64,000 nucleotides of DNA, from contig NZ_JABFDG010000002.1 of assembly GCF_013403955.1 (NCBI RefSeq), forward strand, positions 248,001-312,000, written 5' to 3'. Positions 43,761 to 53,707 of the stretch are shown in pieces; position 1 is the first letter of the stretch, and every line of letters begins with the position of its first letter. Under the pieces are notes generated by a model that was not told the DNA's origin, ran no database searches, and saw only the letters and a program-made list of their open reading frames with translations. Source of the stretch: Winogradskyella vidalii (GTDB lineage Bacteria > Bacteroidota > Bacteroidia > Flavobacteriales > Flavobacteriaceae). Both the position numbers and the translations under genes were made by a program.

Positions 43761-46202
43761 TTGAAACTTATATATTCTCTTTTTTTTAGCTGTTTTTTTA
43801 GCCTTGCTGCAGTAGCGCAACAACCTAACGATTGTCAATTTGCAGTGACAGTTTGTGGAAATTCGAACTTTAGTTTGGATGTCAATGGTATAGGCACCCA
43901 AGAATTATCCAACTCTAACACCTGTGCTAGTCAAGAAAACAACAGTATTTGGCTAGAAGTTAACATAGCAACATCAGGGACCTTAGCGTTTACGTTGACG
44001 CCCAGCAGCTCTAGTATTACTGAAGATTATGATTTCTTTATTTTTGGCCCTGATGTAAACTGTGGAAATATCGGACAAGCCATTCGCTGCTCTACCACCA
44101 ATCCTTCTGCAGCTAATCAAGGTAATAATTTAACTGGCTTAAATTCTACATCAACAGAAACCTCTGACGGTCCTGGAGCAAATGGGGATAGCTTTGTAAG
44201 CGCCATTAATGCACTTGCAGGTGAAAGCTACTATATTGTTATTGATAGACCCGTAGGGAATAGCCCTTTTTCTTTAGAATGGACAGGAACTGCTACGTTT
44301 CCTGAAGCTCCATCAAATCCGATAACAGCAAATACAATTTCAACAAGTTTACCTAGCATAGATGTTTGCGATTCAACCGCACCTTATGATGACAATATCA
44401 CGGAGTTTGACTTCACAGATTTAACAGATGAAATTATTAATGGAGAATCTGACGTGGTGGTTACTTATCACACCTCTGAAAGTGATGCTAACATTAATGT
44501 GAATGCTTTAGGTACTATTTTCAATAATACAGCGAGTAATGAAACTATTTACATTAGAATCGAAAATTCAACTACTGAATGTTATATTATTAATGATGTA
44601 GACATTAATGTTTCCACACTCACCGATTTTAATACACCTACAGATTATAACCTTTGTGATGATGATTTAGATGGAGACGACCAAAATGGAATTTCAACCT
44701 TTGATTTTAATTTAAAATCACAAGAAATTATCGAGGGCTTTGCGGGCGCTAATTATGCCATTAGCTATCATTTAAGTCAAGCCAACGCCGAATCATCTAC
44801 AGCTCCATTAGCTTTAAATTATAGAAATGTAGCACCTACTCCAACTGAAATATTTGTTAGAATTCAAGATTTAGATTCTGGTTGTATTGGTTTTACTGTA
44901 TTTAATATCACTGTCGACCCAAAACCAATGGCAAATGATATTATACTGATACAATGTGATGAAGACGGTATTCCTGAAGGGTTCACAACCTTTAACCTTA
45001 CCGAAATCTCTGATGACATCACTGGTGGAAATCCAGATTCTACTATTGCATATTACCTTTCACTGATTGATGCTGAAAATCAAAATAATCCTATTGATGC
45101 TAATGCGTTTCAAAATTTCTTCAGCCCACAAATCATATATACTAGAGTAACAAATCCTAGTACTGGATGTGTTAATTTTAGTGAAATTTCTTTAGAAGTT
45201 AGCACTACAGCTTCAAACAATGCAAGTTTACAATTATGTGACACTGACGGTATCGAAGATGGTTTTATGGAGTTTAATCTCACGGATGCCAATGATACCA
45301 TATTAGCAGGTTCTCCTGCAGGATTAGATTTAATTTATTACGAAACATATCAAGACGCTTTAATTGAAAGCAATCCGCTTAGCACATCTTTTATCAATAC
45401 TATTCCTTATAGTCAAACCATTTACGGTCGCGTAGAAAATGCTAATGCGTGTTATGGTATTAGTGAAATTGAATTAACGGTATTCGCTTTACCAAATATT
45501 GAAACAACCTTTGAAACACAGTATTGTCTTAACTTTTTTCCAGAGACAATGACACTTTATGGAGGCATTATCGATGACTTACCAAATAACTACTATTACG
45601 AATGGTCAACAGGTGAAGATACTTCAACCATAGAGGTTAGCGCTCCAGGAACTTACAGCGTTAGAGTTACAAATACCAATGGATGCTTTAAAGACCGGAT
45701 AATAACGGTTTTACCTTCAAACCTTGCCACAGTTACCAATATTGAAATTGTTGATGCTACTCAGAATAATAGTATCACTATTTTTGTGAGTGGTGAAGGT
45801 GAATATGAATACGCACTCGATGATATCAATGGACCATATCAAGATGAGACAACGTTTAATAATGTAGAACCTGGACTTTATACGGTTTACATTAGAGATA
45901 AAAATAATTGTGGTATTGTTGAAAATTTAGTTTCAGTGATTGGTTTTCCTAAATTCTTTACGCCAAACAATGACGGTCCTAATGATTTTTGGCAAGTAAG
46001 CGGAATTTCTTCTGAATTTCAATCTAACACGTCTATACTTATTTTTAATCGCTATGGTAAACTTTTAAAAGAACTCAATCCTTTGAGTGTTGGTTGGGAT
46101 GGCACCTATAAAGGTAAAAAAATGCCAACTAGCGATTATTGGTTTGAGGTCCGATTAGAAGACGGCAGAACGTTTAGAAGTCATTTTACATTAAAGCGAT
46201 AA
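43761..46202 (+). CDS. Cell-surface adhesin-like protein: PPC-like head, four stalk repeats, T9SS type B domain
   Basis: A secreted protein of 813 residues. The signal peptide (KLIYSLFFSCFFSLAAVAQ) precedes a head of about 180 residues (NSIWLEVNIATSGTLAFTL, DYDFFIFGPD, ESYYIVIDRP) resembling a bacterial pre-peptidase C-terminal domain. Four stalk repeats follow, then an Ig-like module (YYYEWSTGEDTSTIEVSAPG), a short repeat and the type B sorting domain (FPKFFTPNNDGPNDFWQVSG to HFTLKR). From repeat 3 on it is nearly the same as the preceding protein, while the heads are unrelated. The start is TTG 43761, 20 bases after the upstream stop; no ATG is available before the signal peptide. Confidence 0.9.
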   Translation: MKLIYSLFFSCFFSLAAVAQQPNDCQFAVTVCGNSNFSLDVNGIGTQELSNSNTCASQENNSIWLEVNIATSGTLAFTLTPSSSSITEDYDFFIFGPDVNCGNIGQAIRCSTTNPSAANQGNNLTGLNSTSTETSDGPGANGDSFVSAINALAGESYYIVIDRPVGNSPFSLEWTGTATFPEAPSNPITANTISTSLPSIDVCDSTAPYDDNITEFDFTDLTDEIINGESDVVVTYHTSESDANINVNALGTIFNNTASNETIYIRIENSTTECYIINDVDINVSTLTDFNTPTDYNLCDDDLDGDDQNGISTFDFNLKSQEIIEGFAGANYAISYHLSQANAESSTAPLALNYRNVAPTPTEIFVRIQDLDSGCIGFTVFNITVDPKPMANDIILIQCDEDGIPEGFTTFNLTEISDDITGGNPDSTIAYYLSLIDAENQNNPIDANAFQNFFSPQIIYTRVTNPSTGCVNFSEISLEVSTTASNNASLQLCDTDGIEDGFMEFNLTDANDTILAGSPAGLDLIYYETYQDALIESNPLSTSFINTIPYSQTIYGRVENANACYGISEIELTVFALPNIETTFETQYCLNFFPETMTLYGGIIDDLPNNYYYEWSTGEDTSTIEVSAPGTYSVRVTNTNGCFKDRIITVLPSNLATVTNIEIVDATQNNSITIFVSGEGEYEYALDDINGPYQDETTFNNVEPGLYTVYIRDKNNCGIVENLVSVIGFPKFFTPNNDGPNDFWQVSGISSEFQSNTSILIFNRYGKLLKELNPLSVGWDGTYKGKKMPTSDYWFEVRLEDGRTFRSHFTLKR

Positions 46203-46240
46203 GTTAAAATATTGTATTTTAGTCCGAACAAGCGCATATT

Positions 46241-48079
46241 TTGAAAAGCACAATTGCCATATTAATTATAGTCCTGTTTAATTTACCACTTTCGTTGGAG
46301 GCACAAGACATTGAGTTGTTCCAACAATTTAACGGCCGCTATGACTATACAGCAATCGGCAATACACTTAATACTGGAGAAAATAATAACTCTAGTTTTT
46401 GCACCATTCTAGAAACCTCTAGTGCCACATTAAGTTTAGACCCCAATTATACCGTTATTAGCGCATATCTATATTGGGCTGGATCTGGACTTGGAGACAC
46501 CGAAGTAACTTTAAACGGAACAGCGGTTACTGCAGATGACACTTACAATGTCTTTTTTGAAGACACCTATTATGGGGAACTAAGCTATTTCTCATCTTAC
46601 GCAGACATCACAGCGCAAATTATAAATGAAGGTAATACTAGCTATCAATTTGCAGATGCAGATATCAACGCTAGTATTTTAGCTAATCCTGGCTATTGCT
46701 CAAATAGAACCAATTTTGGTGGCTGGAGTATCTATGTTATATATCAAGATGATAATCTTCCATTGAATCAAATTAGTCTATTTCAAGGCTTAGAAATCAT
46801 CAATAGAAATGTACCCGAAATAGAAATGACACTAACCAATGTTAATGTGTTAGATAATGAGGGCGCTAGAATAGGATTTTTAGCTTGGGAAGGTGATAAT
46901 ACACTAAATTATGGCGAATCACTTTCAATTAATGATAACATTATTTCCAATCCACCATTAAATCTTGCCGATAATGCTTTTAACAGCACCAACAGCTTTA
47001 CCAATTCAACAACTTTCTATAATGGCGATTTAGATGTTTATGATATAGAAAATAATATTGCTATTGGAGATACAGAAGTGTCTATAAAATTGACTACAGG
47101 AGGTTATGATATTTTTGGCACATTTCAAGCAGACCTTATTATTTTAAATAACATTATTACGGTTTTAAACAGCCAATTGCCTGATGCTACAATTACTATT
47201 ACTAATTATGACGTGTATTGTGCTGATGACAACGTTGAACTATTTTATACTGTAAATAATTTTAACAGCACAGATGTATTACCATCAAATACACCGATTG
47301 CATTTTATAGTGAAGGCGTTTTAATTGGCCAAAGCACCACATTAAATACTATTAATATAGGTGCCAGTGAAAGTAACTCTATTATTTTAAATCTTTCAGA
47401 GGTTACAAGCTCAGATATAAACATCCTTGCTGTAATTGATGATGATGGTACCCAGAATGGTATAGTAACAGAAACAAACGAAAACAATAATAGCACAACA
47501 ACTATTATTCAACTCCTCACAATTCCTGAAGCAACACGACTACCCGACCTAATAGGTTGTAATGAGGGCTTAGAAACCGCAACTTATAATTTGTTTGACG
47601 CCCTTGAAACTGTTGATTACAATGAAGAGGATGTAACTTTCTACACAAGCTTAGAAGATTTAGAATTAGGAACTAACTCAATATCAATTCCTGAAGATTA
47701 TAATAATGTATTAAATCCTGAAACCATTTATACACGTATAGCGAGTCCGCCATGTTATGAGATATTTCAATTCAATTTAACCATAGAAAACTGCCCGCCA
47801 TACATTCCTCAAGGTTTTTCGCCTAATAACGATACCAAAAACGATTGGTTTAATATTCAAGATTTATACGACATATTTACAGCACACGAATTGCAAATTT
47901 ACAACCGCTATGGCGAACTTATTTTTGTGGGCAATAATGATATGCCTTGGAACGGCACCATAAATAAAGGGCTTAATAATATAGGAAATAAAGTTCCTAT
48001 TGGCACCTATTATTATATTTTAAACTTGAATGACCCCAATTACAAACCTTTTGTCGGATGGGTATACGTCAACTATTAA
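46241..48079 (+). CDS. Secreted protein with one stalk repeat and variant T9SS type B domain
   Basis: A 612-residue exported protein. The signal peptide (KSTIAILIIVLFNLPLSLEAQ) is followed by a beta-rich region of about 285 residues (ISAYLYWAGSGLGDTEVTLN, then WSIYVIYQDDNLPLNQISL), a CARDB-like stretch (YDVYCADDNVELFYTVNNF), one stalk repeat (IGCNEGLETATYNLF to CYEIFQFNLTIENC) and the C-terminal domain IPQGFSPNNDTKNDWFNIQD ending GWVYVNY. This ending differs from the HFTLKR class of its neighbours and matches the truncated gene at the right edge. TTG 46241 is the start; it lies 38 bases after the preceding gene, so the three genes form an operon. Confidence 0.87.
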   Translation: MKSTIAILIIVLFNLPLSLEAQDIELFQQFNGRYDYTAIGNTLNTGENNNSSFCTILETSSATLSLDPNYTVISAYLYWAGSGLGDTEVTLNGTAVTADDTYNVFFEDTYYGELSYFSSYADITAQIINEGNTSYQFADADINASILANPGYCSNRTNFGGWSIYVIYQDDNLPLNQISLFQGLEIINRNVPEIEMTLTNVNVLDNEGARIGFLAWEGDNTLNYGESLSINDNIISNPPLNLADNAFNSTNSFTNSTTFYNGDLDVYDIENNIAIGDTEVSIKLTTGGYDIFGTFQADLIILNNIITVLNSQLPDATITITNYDVYCADDNVELFYTVNNFNSTDVLPSNTPIAFYSEGVLIGQSTTLNTINIGASESNSIILNLSEVTSSDINILAVIDDDGTQNGIVTETNENNNSTTTIIQLLTIPEATRLPDLIGCNEGLETATYNLFDALETVDYNEEDVTFYTSLEDLELGTNSISIPEDYNNVLNPETIYTRIASPPCYEIFQFNLTIENCPPYIPQGFSPNNDTKNDWFNIQDLYDIFTAHELQIYNRYGELIFVGNNDMPWNGTINKGLNNIGNKVPIGTYYYILNLNDPNYKPFVGWVYVNY

Positions 48080-48519
48080 ATAGCGTTTGAAATTATTTTT
48101 CAGTCTAAAAACCTAGAAAATGCTAATTTTAATTCAAATTCCAAAAACCTATTGGTTTCAACTAAAAATGTAATCACTAAACATTAGTACCCAAACAAGT
48201 AGCTTAAGCCAAGGCTCGCTATTTATATTTAGGCGATTTTTCTTACCAAAATAAAAATAGCTTCATCTGTTAAAGTTTTATGCCATTCATCTTATTTTTT
48301 TGTTGTTTCAACATATATCTTTTAACTTTATAATTCGTTAGCATAGTTTCTTTGTTAGCTCCCTCAACATAAATTAGTACAAAAAACTAAAAATCTAATT
48401 ATTAGATTCTAAAATTCTATTAATTAGTTTTTATTGATAAGAAATTAAAGTATTGAGTTTCAGGTTAAGCAATTTCTAAACAATAAAGTTTAGAAATTTT
48501 TGAAGTCAATTTGGGAAGA

Positions 48520-48545
48520 AAGGCCTCGAAAAGAGGTCTTTTTTA
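48520..48545 (+). terminator. Intrinsic terminator in the long gap
   Basis: AAGGCCTC (48520-48527) pairs with GAGGTCTT (48533-48540), with one G-U pair, around GAAAA. A T run follows. Confidence 0.75.
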
Positions 48546-48558
48546 AGTCAAATCTGCA

Positions 48559-48640
48559 CATTCGGCCTTAAAATGTTAACATTTTAAGCATTTCGTCGTA
48601 TTTTTTTGTATTTCGTCTTTTTTAAGTCTACATTTCGACC
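48559..48640 (+). promoter_or_regulatory. Spaced TTTCG motifs, candidate operator
   Basis: CATTTCGTC (48589), TATTTCGTC (48609) and CATTTCGAC (48631) recur at 20- and 22-base steps, about two DNA turns. A weaker ACATTCGGC lies at 48559. They sit 70-150 bases before the start of the 1613-residue adhesin. Confidence 0.45.
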
Positions 48641-48710
48641 ATATTAAATTAAGTGTTTGCGTTGACTCCAAATCTCCCCTTCACTAATATTAAAATCTTA
48701 ACCGAAACTA

Positions 48711-51700
48711 ATGACTTATTTCAACCGCTCCCTCAACTTACTTATAGGCTTAATTTGTAGTTCTGTTTTTGCACAACAAATTTCTATAGATAATACAGTT
48801 TCCCCTCAAGACTTAATTCAAAACACCCTCATACAAGGTTGTGTAGAAGTCTCAAACATTTCATCACCTTCAAATGGCAACCTAATTGGCTTAGGCAGTT
48901 ATGGATATTTTGAACGTGGTAATTCTAATTTCCCATTTAACAATGGTATTGTACTTACCACAGGTAATGCTTCATCTGCAGGAAATGGTCAAAACAATAC
49001 AATTTTAAACGAAGGTGACCCAACTTGGCTAACCGATAATGATTTAGAAACCGCATTAGGTATTTCAGGAACTGTAAATGCAACTTCTATTGAGTTCGAT
49101 TTTGTTTCTATTTCAAACCAAATTCAGTTTAATTATATATTAGCTTCAGAAGAATACTTTGGAAATTTTCCTTGTGAATATTCAGATGGTTTTGCCTTTT
49201 TAATTAGAGAGGCTGACTCTAACGATCCTTATACCAACATTGCTTTAATACCAGGAACAACTACACCTGTAAACACAAATACAGTACACGATGAGATTGT
49301 TGGATTCTGTCCGGCTTCAAACGAAGAATATTTTGAAGGTTATAATGTAGGTGACACAAACTTTAATGGGAGAACAACGGTACTATCTGCTACTGCAGCA
49401 ATTCAACCTGGTTTACAATACCAAATTAAATTGGTGATTGCAGATCAAAATGATCAAAATTATGATTCTGCGGTATTTATTGAAGGGAATAGTTTTGATG
49501 CCTCTGTAGATTTAGGTGAAGATTTTTCTACTTGTGCAACAAGTGTACATTTAGATGGAAACATTGATAATGCTAATGCCGTTTACAGTTGGTATTTAGA
49601 CGATGTCTTACTGCCTTCTGAAACCCAAGCTACATTAACGGCTTTACAAACGGGAAATTACCGCGTAGAAATTCAACTTCCTCTTGCAGGAACCTCTTGT
49701 ATTATTGAAGATGAAATTCATGTTTCATTAAGCTCTACACAAACCTCAGACCCACTATCAGATTATCTTCTTTGTGATGATGCGACTCAAGATGGTGTTG
49801 AAACTTTTGATTTATCTACTAAAGATGCTGAAGTATTAGCTTCGGTGCCTTCATCTAGTTATTCAATTTCTTACCATTATAGCAATACTGATGCGATTAA
49901 TAATAGTAATGCAATTACAAGCCCAATTCAAAATACAGATAATCCACAACCTATCTATGTAAGAATTGAAGATACAGTAAATGGGTGTTTAGCATTTTCT
50001 ACATTTAACTTAATAGTAAATAGCAAACCCATAATTGCAAATCCTACACCTTTAGACATTTGTGACGATCAATCTGCTGATGGACAAACGGCTATGGATT
50101 TAAATTTTCTTAAAGATAACGAAATTGCATTAGCACAATCTGAGTTAGTAGTAACTTATCACGGCTCTGCCAGTGATGCTGAAGCGGGTATAAACGCTTA
50201 CCCAATGCCTTATACCAACACAAATCCTAATGAGCAACTATTTGTAAGTGTTAAAAATCCTGAAACAGGCTGTATTAGTACAACAACATTAGATATTAAT
50301 GTGGTTAGCACTCCTGTTATAAATATGGAGCCACACTTATTAGATGCCTGTGATACCAACCATGATGGTATTGGGCAATTTGATTTAACGACTATTATCC
50401 CTGAAGTATTAGATGGGTTAACAGATGCAACTGTAACCTTTCACACAAGTGAAGAAGATGCTACTGCAGGAATAAACCCTATTTTAAATGACACTAATTA
50501 CACCAATGTTAGCTTAGAAGAAGAAATCTTATATATAAGTGTGCAAAACAGTACTTCTGGCTGTGCTACAATTGCGCCGATTGAACTTCACACTAATTTA
50601 TTATTAACCGCTACAAATATTAGAGATGTTTCATTATGTGATATTGGTGATGATGGTGTTGAAGATTTTAATTTTGAAAACATTGCTGTTGGTATCATTA
50701 ATAATTTACCAGATATTGAAATTGTTTTTTACGAAACTGAAACCGATAGAGATAATCAAACCAATCCTATCGACGTCACTTCGCCTTATGAGTCACAAGC
50801 TAATCCGCAAACTATTTATATCACATTAGAAAGTCCAACTTGTTTTGAAGTTGCTGAATTTGATTTAATATTATATCCTATAATTCAATTTGAATCAGTG
50901 GTAAGCTTAACCGTTTGTGATGAAGATCAAGACGGATTTACAGCTACAGATTTATCAACATTAAATCAAGATGTCACCAATGGCGAAGAAGGATTTAGTG
51001 TTAAATACTTCCCTACAGAACAAGATGCTATTGATGGTACTAATGCTTTACCAAACGTGTATACTAACACTTCTAATCCGTTTACATTATTCCCAAGAAT
51101 TACATTTACAGAAACGGGTTGTTATGATTATAATTCGTTTGAAGTAACTGTATTACCGGCTCCAGAAAGCGAAAAGCCTTTAGATATTGTTATCTGTGAT
51201 GCAGATAGAGATGGCTTTTATACCATAAATTTAAATAATAGTATTCCTAATTCTATTTTAGCAACACCAGACCGAACAGTTACTTTTCACAACAGTTTAG
51301 CAGATGCAGAATCTGGCACAAATGTCATTAATAATACGTCAAGTTACGAGGCACAAACTGAAATAATCTATATGAGTGTCAAAAACACCAATACAGGTTG
51401 TTATGCTATTGAAGAACTCGATGTTATTGTGAACACACTCCCTTTTGTTGGTAATTTATCTAATTATGTCAATGAGTATAACTTCTGTGAAGATGAATCG
51501 GATGGTATCGGTGAATTTCTTTTTGAAGATAAAGATGCTGAAATCTTAAATGGACAAACAGGAAAAAAAGTGTCTTACTATCTTAATCCTACGGATGCAG
51601 AAAACAAAACGAATCCTATAGATAAAACGAATATCTACGAAAACATCAGTAACCCACAACAAATCTATGTAAGAATTGATAATATTACAGACGAATCTTG

Positions 51701-53552
51701 TTATGCAACCTCATCATTTACAATTGAGGTAGGAACAAACCCTTTATACAATGAGCCTACTGATCGATTTGTTTGTGACGATAATGTTGCTGATGGCTCT
51801 GTATTACATGACTTTTCTGACATCATTGATGAAGTGTCAGCTGGGATACCAGATATTGAGAGTGTAAAATTCTTTACCTCTGAAATAGACGCTAGAAATA
51901 ACACCAACGAAATACCTGTACAGTTTGCTAATACTGTAAATCCGCAACAGATATATGTTCAAATTGATAACGGCACCATATGTCAGTCTATCACCTCATT
52001 TGTTGTTAATGTTATAGAAACACCAAGTGTTTCGCCAATAGACCCTATTATTGAATGCGATGATGATACCGATGGTTCTCTTGTATTCGATTTAACTGTT
52101 GCAGAATCAAATATCTTAGATGTAAGACAATCTGATATCACGATTAGTTATTATGCTAATTTTGAAGATGCTGAAGCTGAAATTAATAAAATATCAAACC
52201 CTGACAGCTATACAAACATATCAAATCCACAAACGGCTTATATCAAAGTTACCAATACAGTATCTAATTGTTTTGTCACATTTCCAATTGAGTTAATCGT
52301 TAATCAACCACCGATTATTAATGATTTTGAAACCTATACAGTTTGTACCACTGAAGACAATATGGTAGATTTAACAGAAATCAACCCTATCGCTACAGAT
52401 GTTAATTACAATGTATTATTTAGTTATTTCGATAATGAAGCCGATGCTATTGCCAACACCAATGCATTAGATACAAATTACACCTATCAAACTGATTATG
52501 ACACTTTGTATGTAAGAACAGAATACAGCACGACCCATTGTTCTACCTATTATGAATTCAATTTAAAAGTAGACCCTTTACCAACTGTTAACCAACCCGG
52601 AGATCTCACCAGCTGTGATGATAACTTTGATGGTATTTTAGAATTTGATTTAACACAACAAAACGCCAGTATTTTAGGGAGTCAAAATCCTAACATATTC
52701 GCAGTAACCTATCACCATTCAGAGTCTCAGGCTCACGATAACAGTACTGCTTTAGAAACCGATTATATGGCCTATGATGGTGAAGTAATTTACACACGTG
52801 TAGAAAATACTGCTACAGGCTGTTACAGTATCGGTCAGTTTTCTGTAGTAATAAATCCACTGCCAATTATTGATATAGAAGACCAAGTCATTTGTTTAGA
52901 TAATGGGCCTTTATTAGTCTCTGCAAACACCAATTTTCTAAATGACACTTATTTATGGTCTACTGGAGAAACCACACCAGAAATTGAAATTTCAACTGTT
53001 GGTAGTTATTGGGTAAAAGTAGAATCAGAATTTGGTTGTGAAAGCACCCGTTATTTTGGAGTATCAGAATCTGAAGCTGCAACGATTGAAACTACTGAAG
53101 TTGTTGATTTTTCAGACCCTAATAATGTTACCGTAACCATTAGTGGTATTGGAAATTATCTATATCAGTTAAACGATTTTGAACCGCAAGAATCTAATGT
53201 ATTCGATAATGTTCCTATGGGTTACAACACCGTAACTATTATAGACCTTAATGGGTGTTCTAATATCACCAAAGAAGTTTTAGTAGTTGATTTCCCTAAA
53301 TTCTTTACCCCAAATGATGATAATGTTAATGATACTTGGCATGTTGTAGGGATTGAAACCTTACCAGGCACAATCATCAATATTTTTGATCGCTACGGTA
53401 AACGCCTAAAGCAAATTGGTTATAACACACCAGGTTGGGATGGTAATCTTAACGGTGCCCGACTACCAACAAGTGACTATTGGTACGTTGCAGATGTACA
53501 ACGTGGCTCTATTTCTTTTCAAGTAAAAGGACATTTTACACTTAAACGCTAA
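48711..53552 (+). CDS. Giant adhesin-like protein: choice-of-anchor L head, 11 stalk repeats, T9SS type B domain
   Basis: A secreted protein of 1613 residues. Signal peptide 1-22 (ends SSVFAQ). A choice-of-anchor L domain spans about 23-262 (GYFERGNSNFPFNNGIVLTT, NYILASEEYFGNFPCEYSDG, FNGRTTVLSATA), followed by an Ig-like segment to 340. Eleven stalk repeats of about 92 residues span about 345-1391; most open with C-D-x-D-x-D-G (CDEDQDGFTATDL, CDADRDGFYTINL) and close with [TS]-x-C. Repeat 10 has lost the DxDxDG part. The C-terminus has an Ig-like module, a short repeat and the type B sorting domain from about 1526 (FPKFFTPNDDNVNDTWHVVG to HFTLKR). It is most like the next gene and is transcribed separately from it. 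Confidence 0.92.
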   Translation: MTYFNRSLNLLIGLICSSVFAQQISIDNTVSPQDLIQNTLIQGCVEVSNISSPSNGNLIGLGSYGYFERGNSNFPFNNGIVLTTGNASSAGNGQNNTILNEGDPTWLTDNDLETALGISGTVNATSIEFDFVSISNQIQFNYILASEEYFGNFPCEYSDGFAFLIREADSNDPYTNIALIPGTTTPVNTNTVHDEIVGFCPASNEEYFEGYNVGDTNFNGRTTVLSATAAIQPGLQYQIKLVIADQNDQNYDSAVFIEGNSFDASVDLGEDFSTCATSVHLDGNIDNANAVYSWYLDDVLLPSETQATLTALQTGNYRVEIQLPLAGTSCIIEDEIHVSLSSTQTSDPLSDYLLCDDATQDGVETFDLSTKDAEVLASVPSSSYSISYHYSNTDAINNSNAITSPIQNTDNPQPIYVRIEDTVNGCLAFSTFNLIVNSKPIIANPTPLDICDDQSADGQTAMDLNFLKDNEIALAQSELVVTYHGSASDAEAGINAYPMPYTNTNPNEQLFVSVKNPETGCISTTTLDINVVSTPVINMEPHLLDACDTNHDGIGQFDLTTIIPEVLDGLTDATVTFHTSEEDATAGINPILNDTNYTNVSLEEEILYISVQNSTSGCATIAPIELHTNLLLTATNIRDVSLCDIGDDGVEDFNFENIAVGIINNLPDIEIVFYETETDRDNQTNPIDVTSPYESQANPQTIYITLESPTCFEVAEFDLILYPIIQFESVVSLTVCDEDQDGFTATDLSTLNQDVTNGEEGFSVKYFPTEQDAIDGTNALPNVYTNTSNPFTLFPRITFTETGCYDYNSFEVTVLPAPESEKPLDIVICDADRDGFYTINLNNSIPNSILATPDRTVTFHNSLADAESGTNVINNTSSYEAQTEIIYMSVKNTNTGCYAIEELDVIVNTLPFVGNLSNYVNEYNFCEDESDGIGEFLFEDKDAEILNGQTGKKVSYYLNPTDAENKTNPIDKTNIYENISNPQQIYVRIDNITDESCYATSSFTIEVGTNPLYNEPTDRFVCDDNVADGSVLHDFSDIIDEVSAGIPDIESVKFFTSEIDARNNTNEIPVQFANTVNPQQIYVQIDNGTICQSITSFVVNVIETPSVSPIDPIIECDDDTDGSLVFDLTVAESNILDVRQSDITISYYANFEDAEAEINKISNPDSYTNISNPQTAYIKVTNTVSNCFVTFPIELIVNQPPIINDFETYTVCTTEDNMVDLTEINPIATDVNYNVLFSYFDNEADAIANTNALDTNYTYQTDYDTLYVRTEYSTTHCSTYYEFNLKVDPLPTVNQPGDLTSCDDNFDGILEFDLTQQNASILGSQNPNIFAVTYHHSESQAHDNSTALETDYMAYDGEVIYTRVENTATGCYSIGQFSVVINPLPIIDIEDQVICLDNGPLLVSANTNFLNDTYLWSTGETTPEIEISTVGSYWVKVESEFGCESTRYFGVSESEAATIETTEVVDFSDPNNVTVTISGIGNYLYQLNDFEPQESNVFDNVPMGYNTVTIIDLNGCSNITKEVLVVDFPKFFTPNDDNVNDTWHVVGIETLPGTIINIFDRYGKRLKQIGYNTPGWDGNLNGARLPTSDYWYVADVQRGSISFQVKGHFTLKR

Positions 53553-53602
53553 AGTTATTTTTTTCTATATTTTTTCATAAATTAAATTGTTAGTCTAGTC
53601 TT

Positions 53603-53629
53603 AAAAATCCCCAGTATTGGGGATTTTTT
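53603..53629 (+). terminator. Intrinsic terminator after the 1613-residue adhesin gene
   Basis: AAAAATCCCC (53603-53612) and GGGGATTTTT (53619-53628) are perfect arms around AGTATT and end in a T run. Confidence 0.92.
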
Positions 53630-53707
53630 CATTACGTATTCTCACTTATATTGCAGAGTTACTAATTCATTAGAATTGTAACTCTGCTATTAATTAAAAT
53701 ATAAACT

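Larger units (their letters stand above)
48080..48710. other. Long non-coding gap before the giant adhesin genes
   Basis: No protein gene is supported on either strand in these 631 bases. A terminator lies at 48520-48545, 440 bases after the previous stop codon. The last 150 bases carry spaced TTTCG motifs (48559-48640). The first 440 bases are either an unusually long 3' tail or hold an unannotated RNA. Confidence 0.5.
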
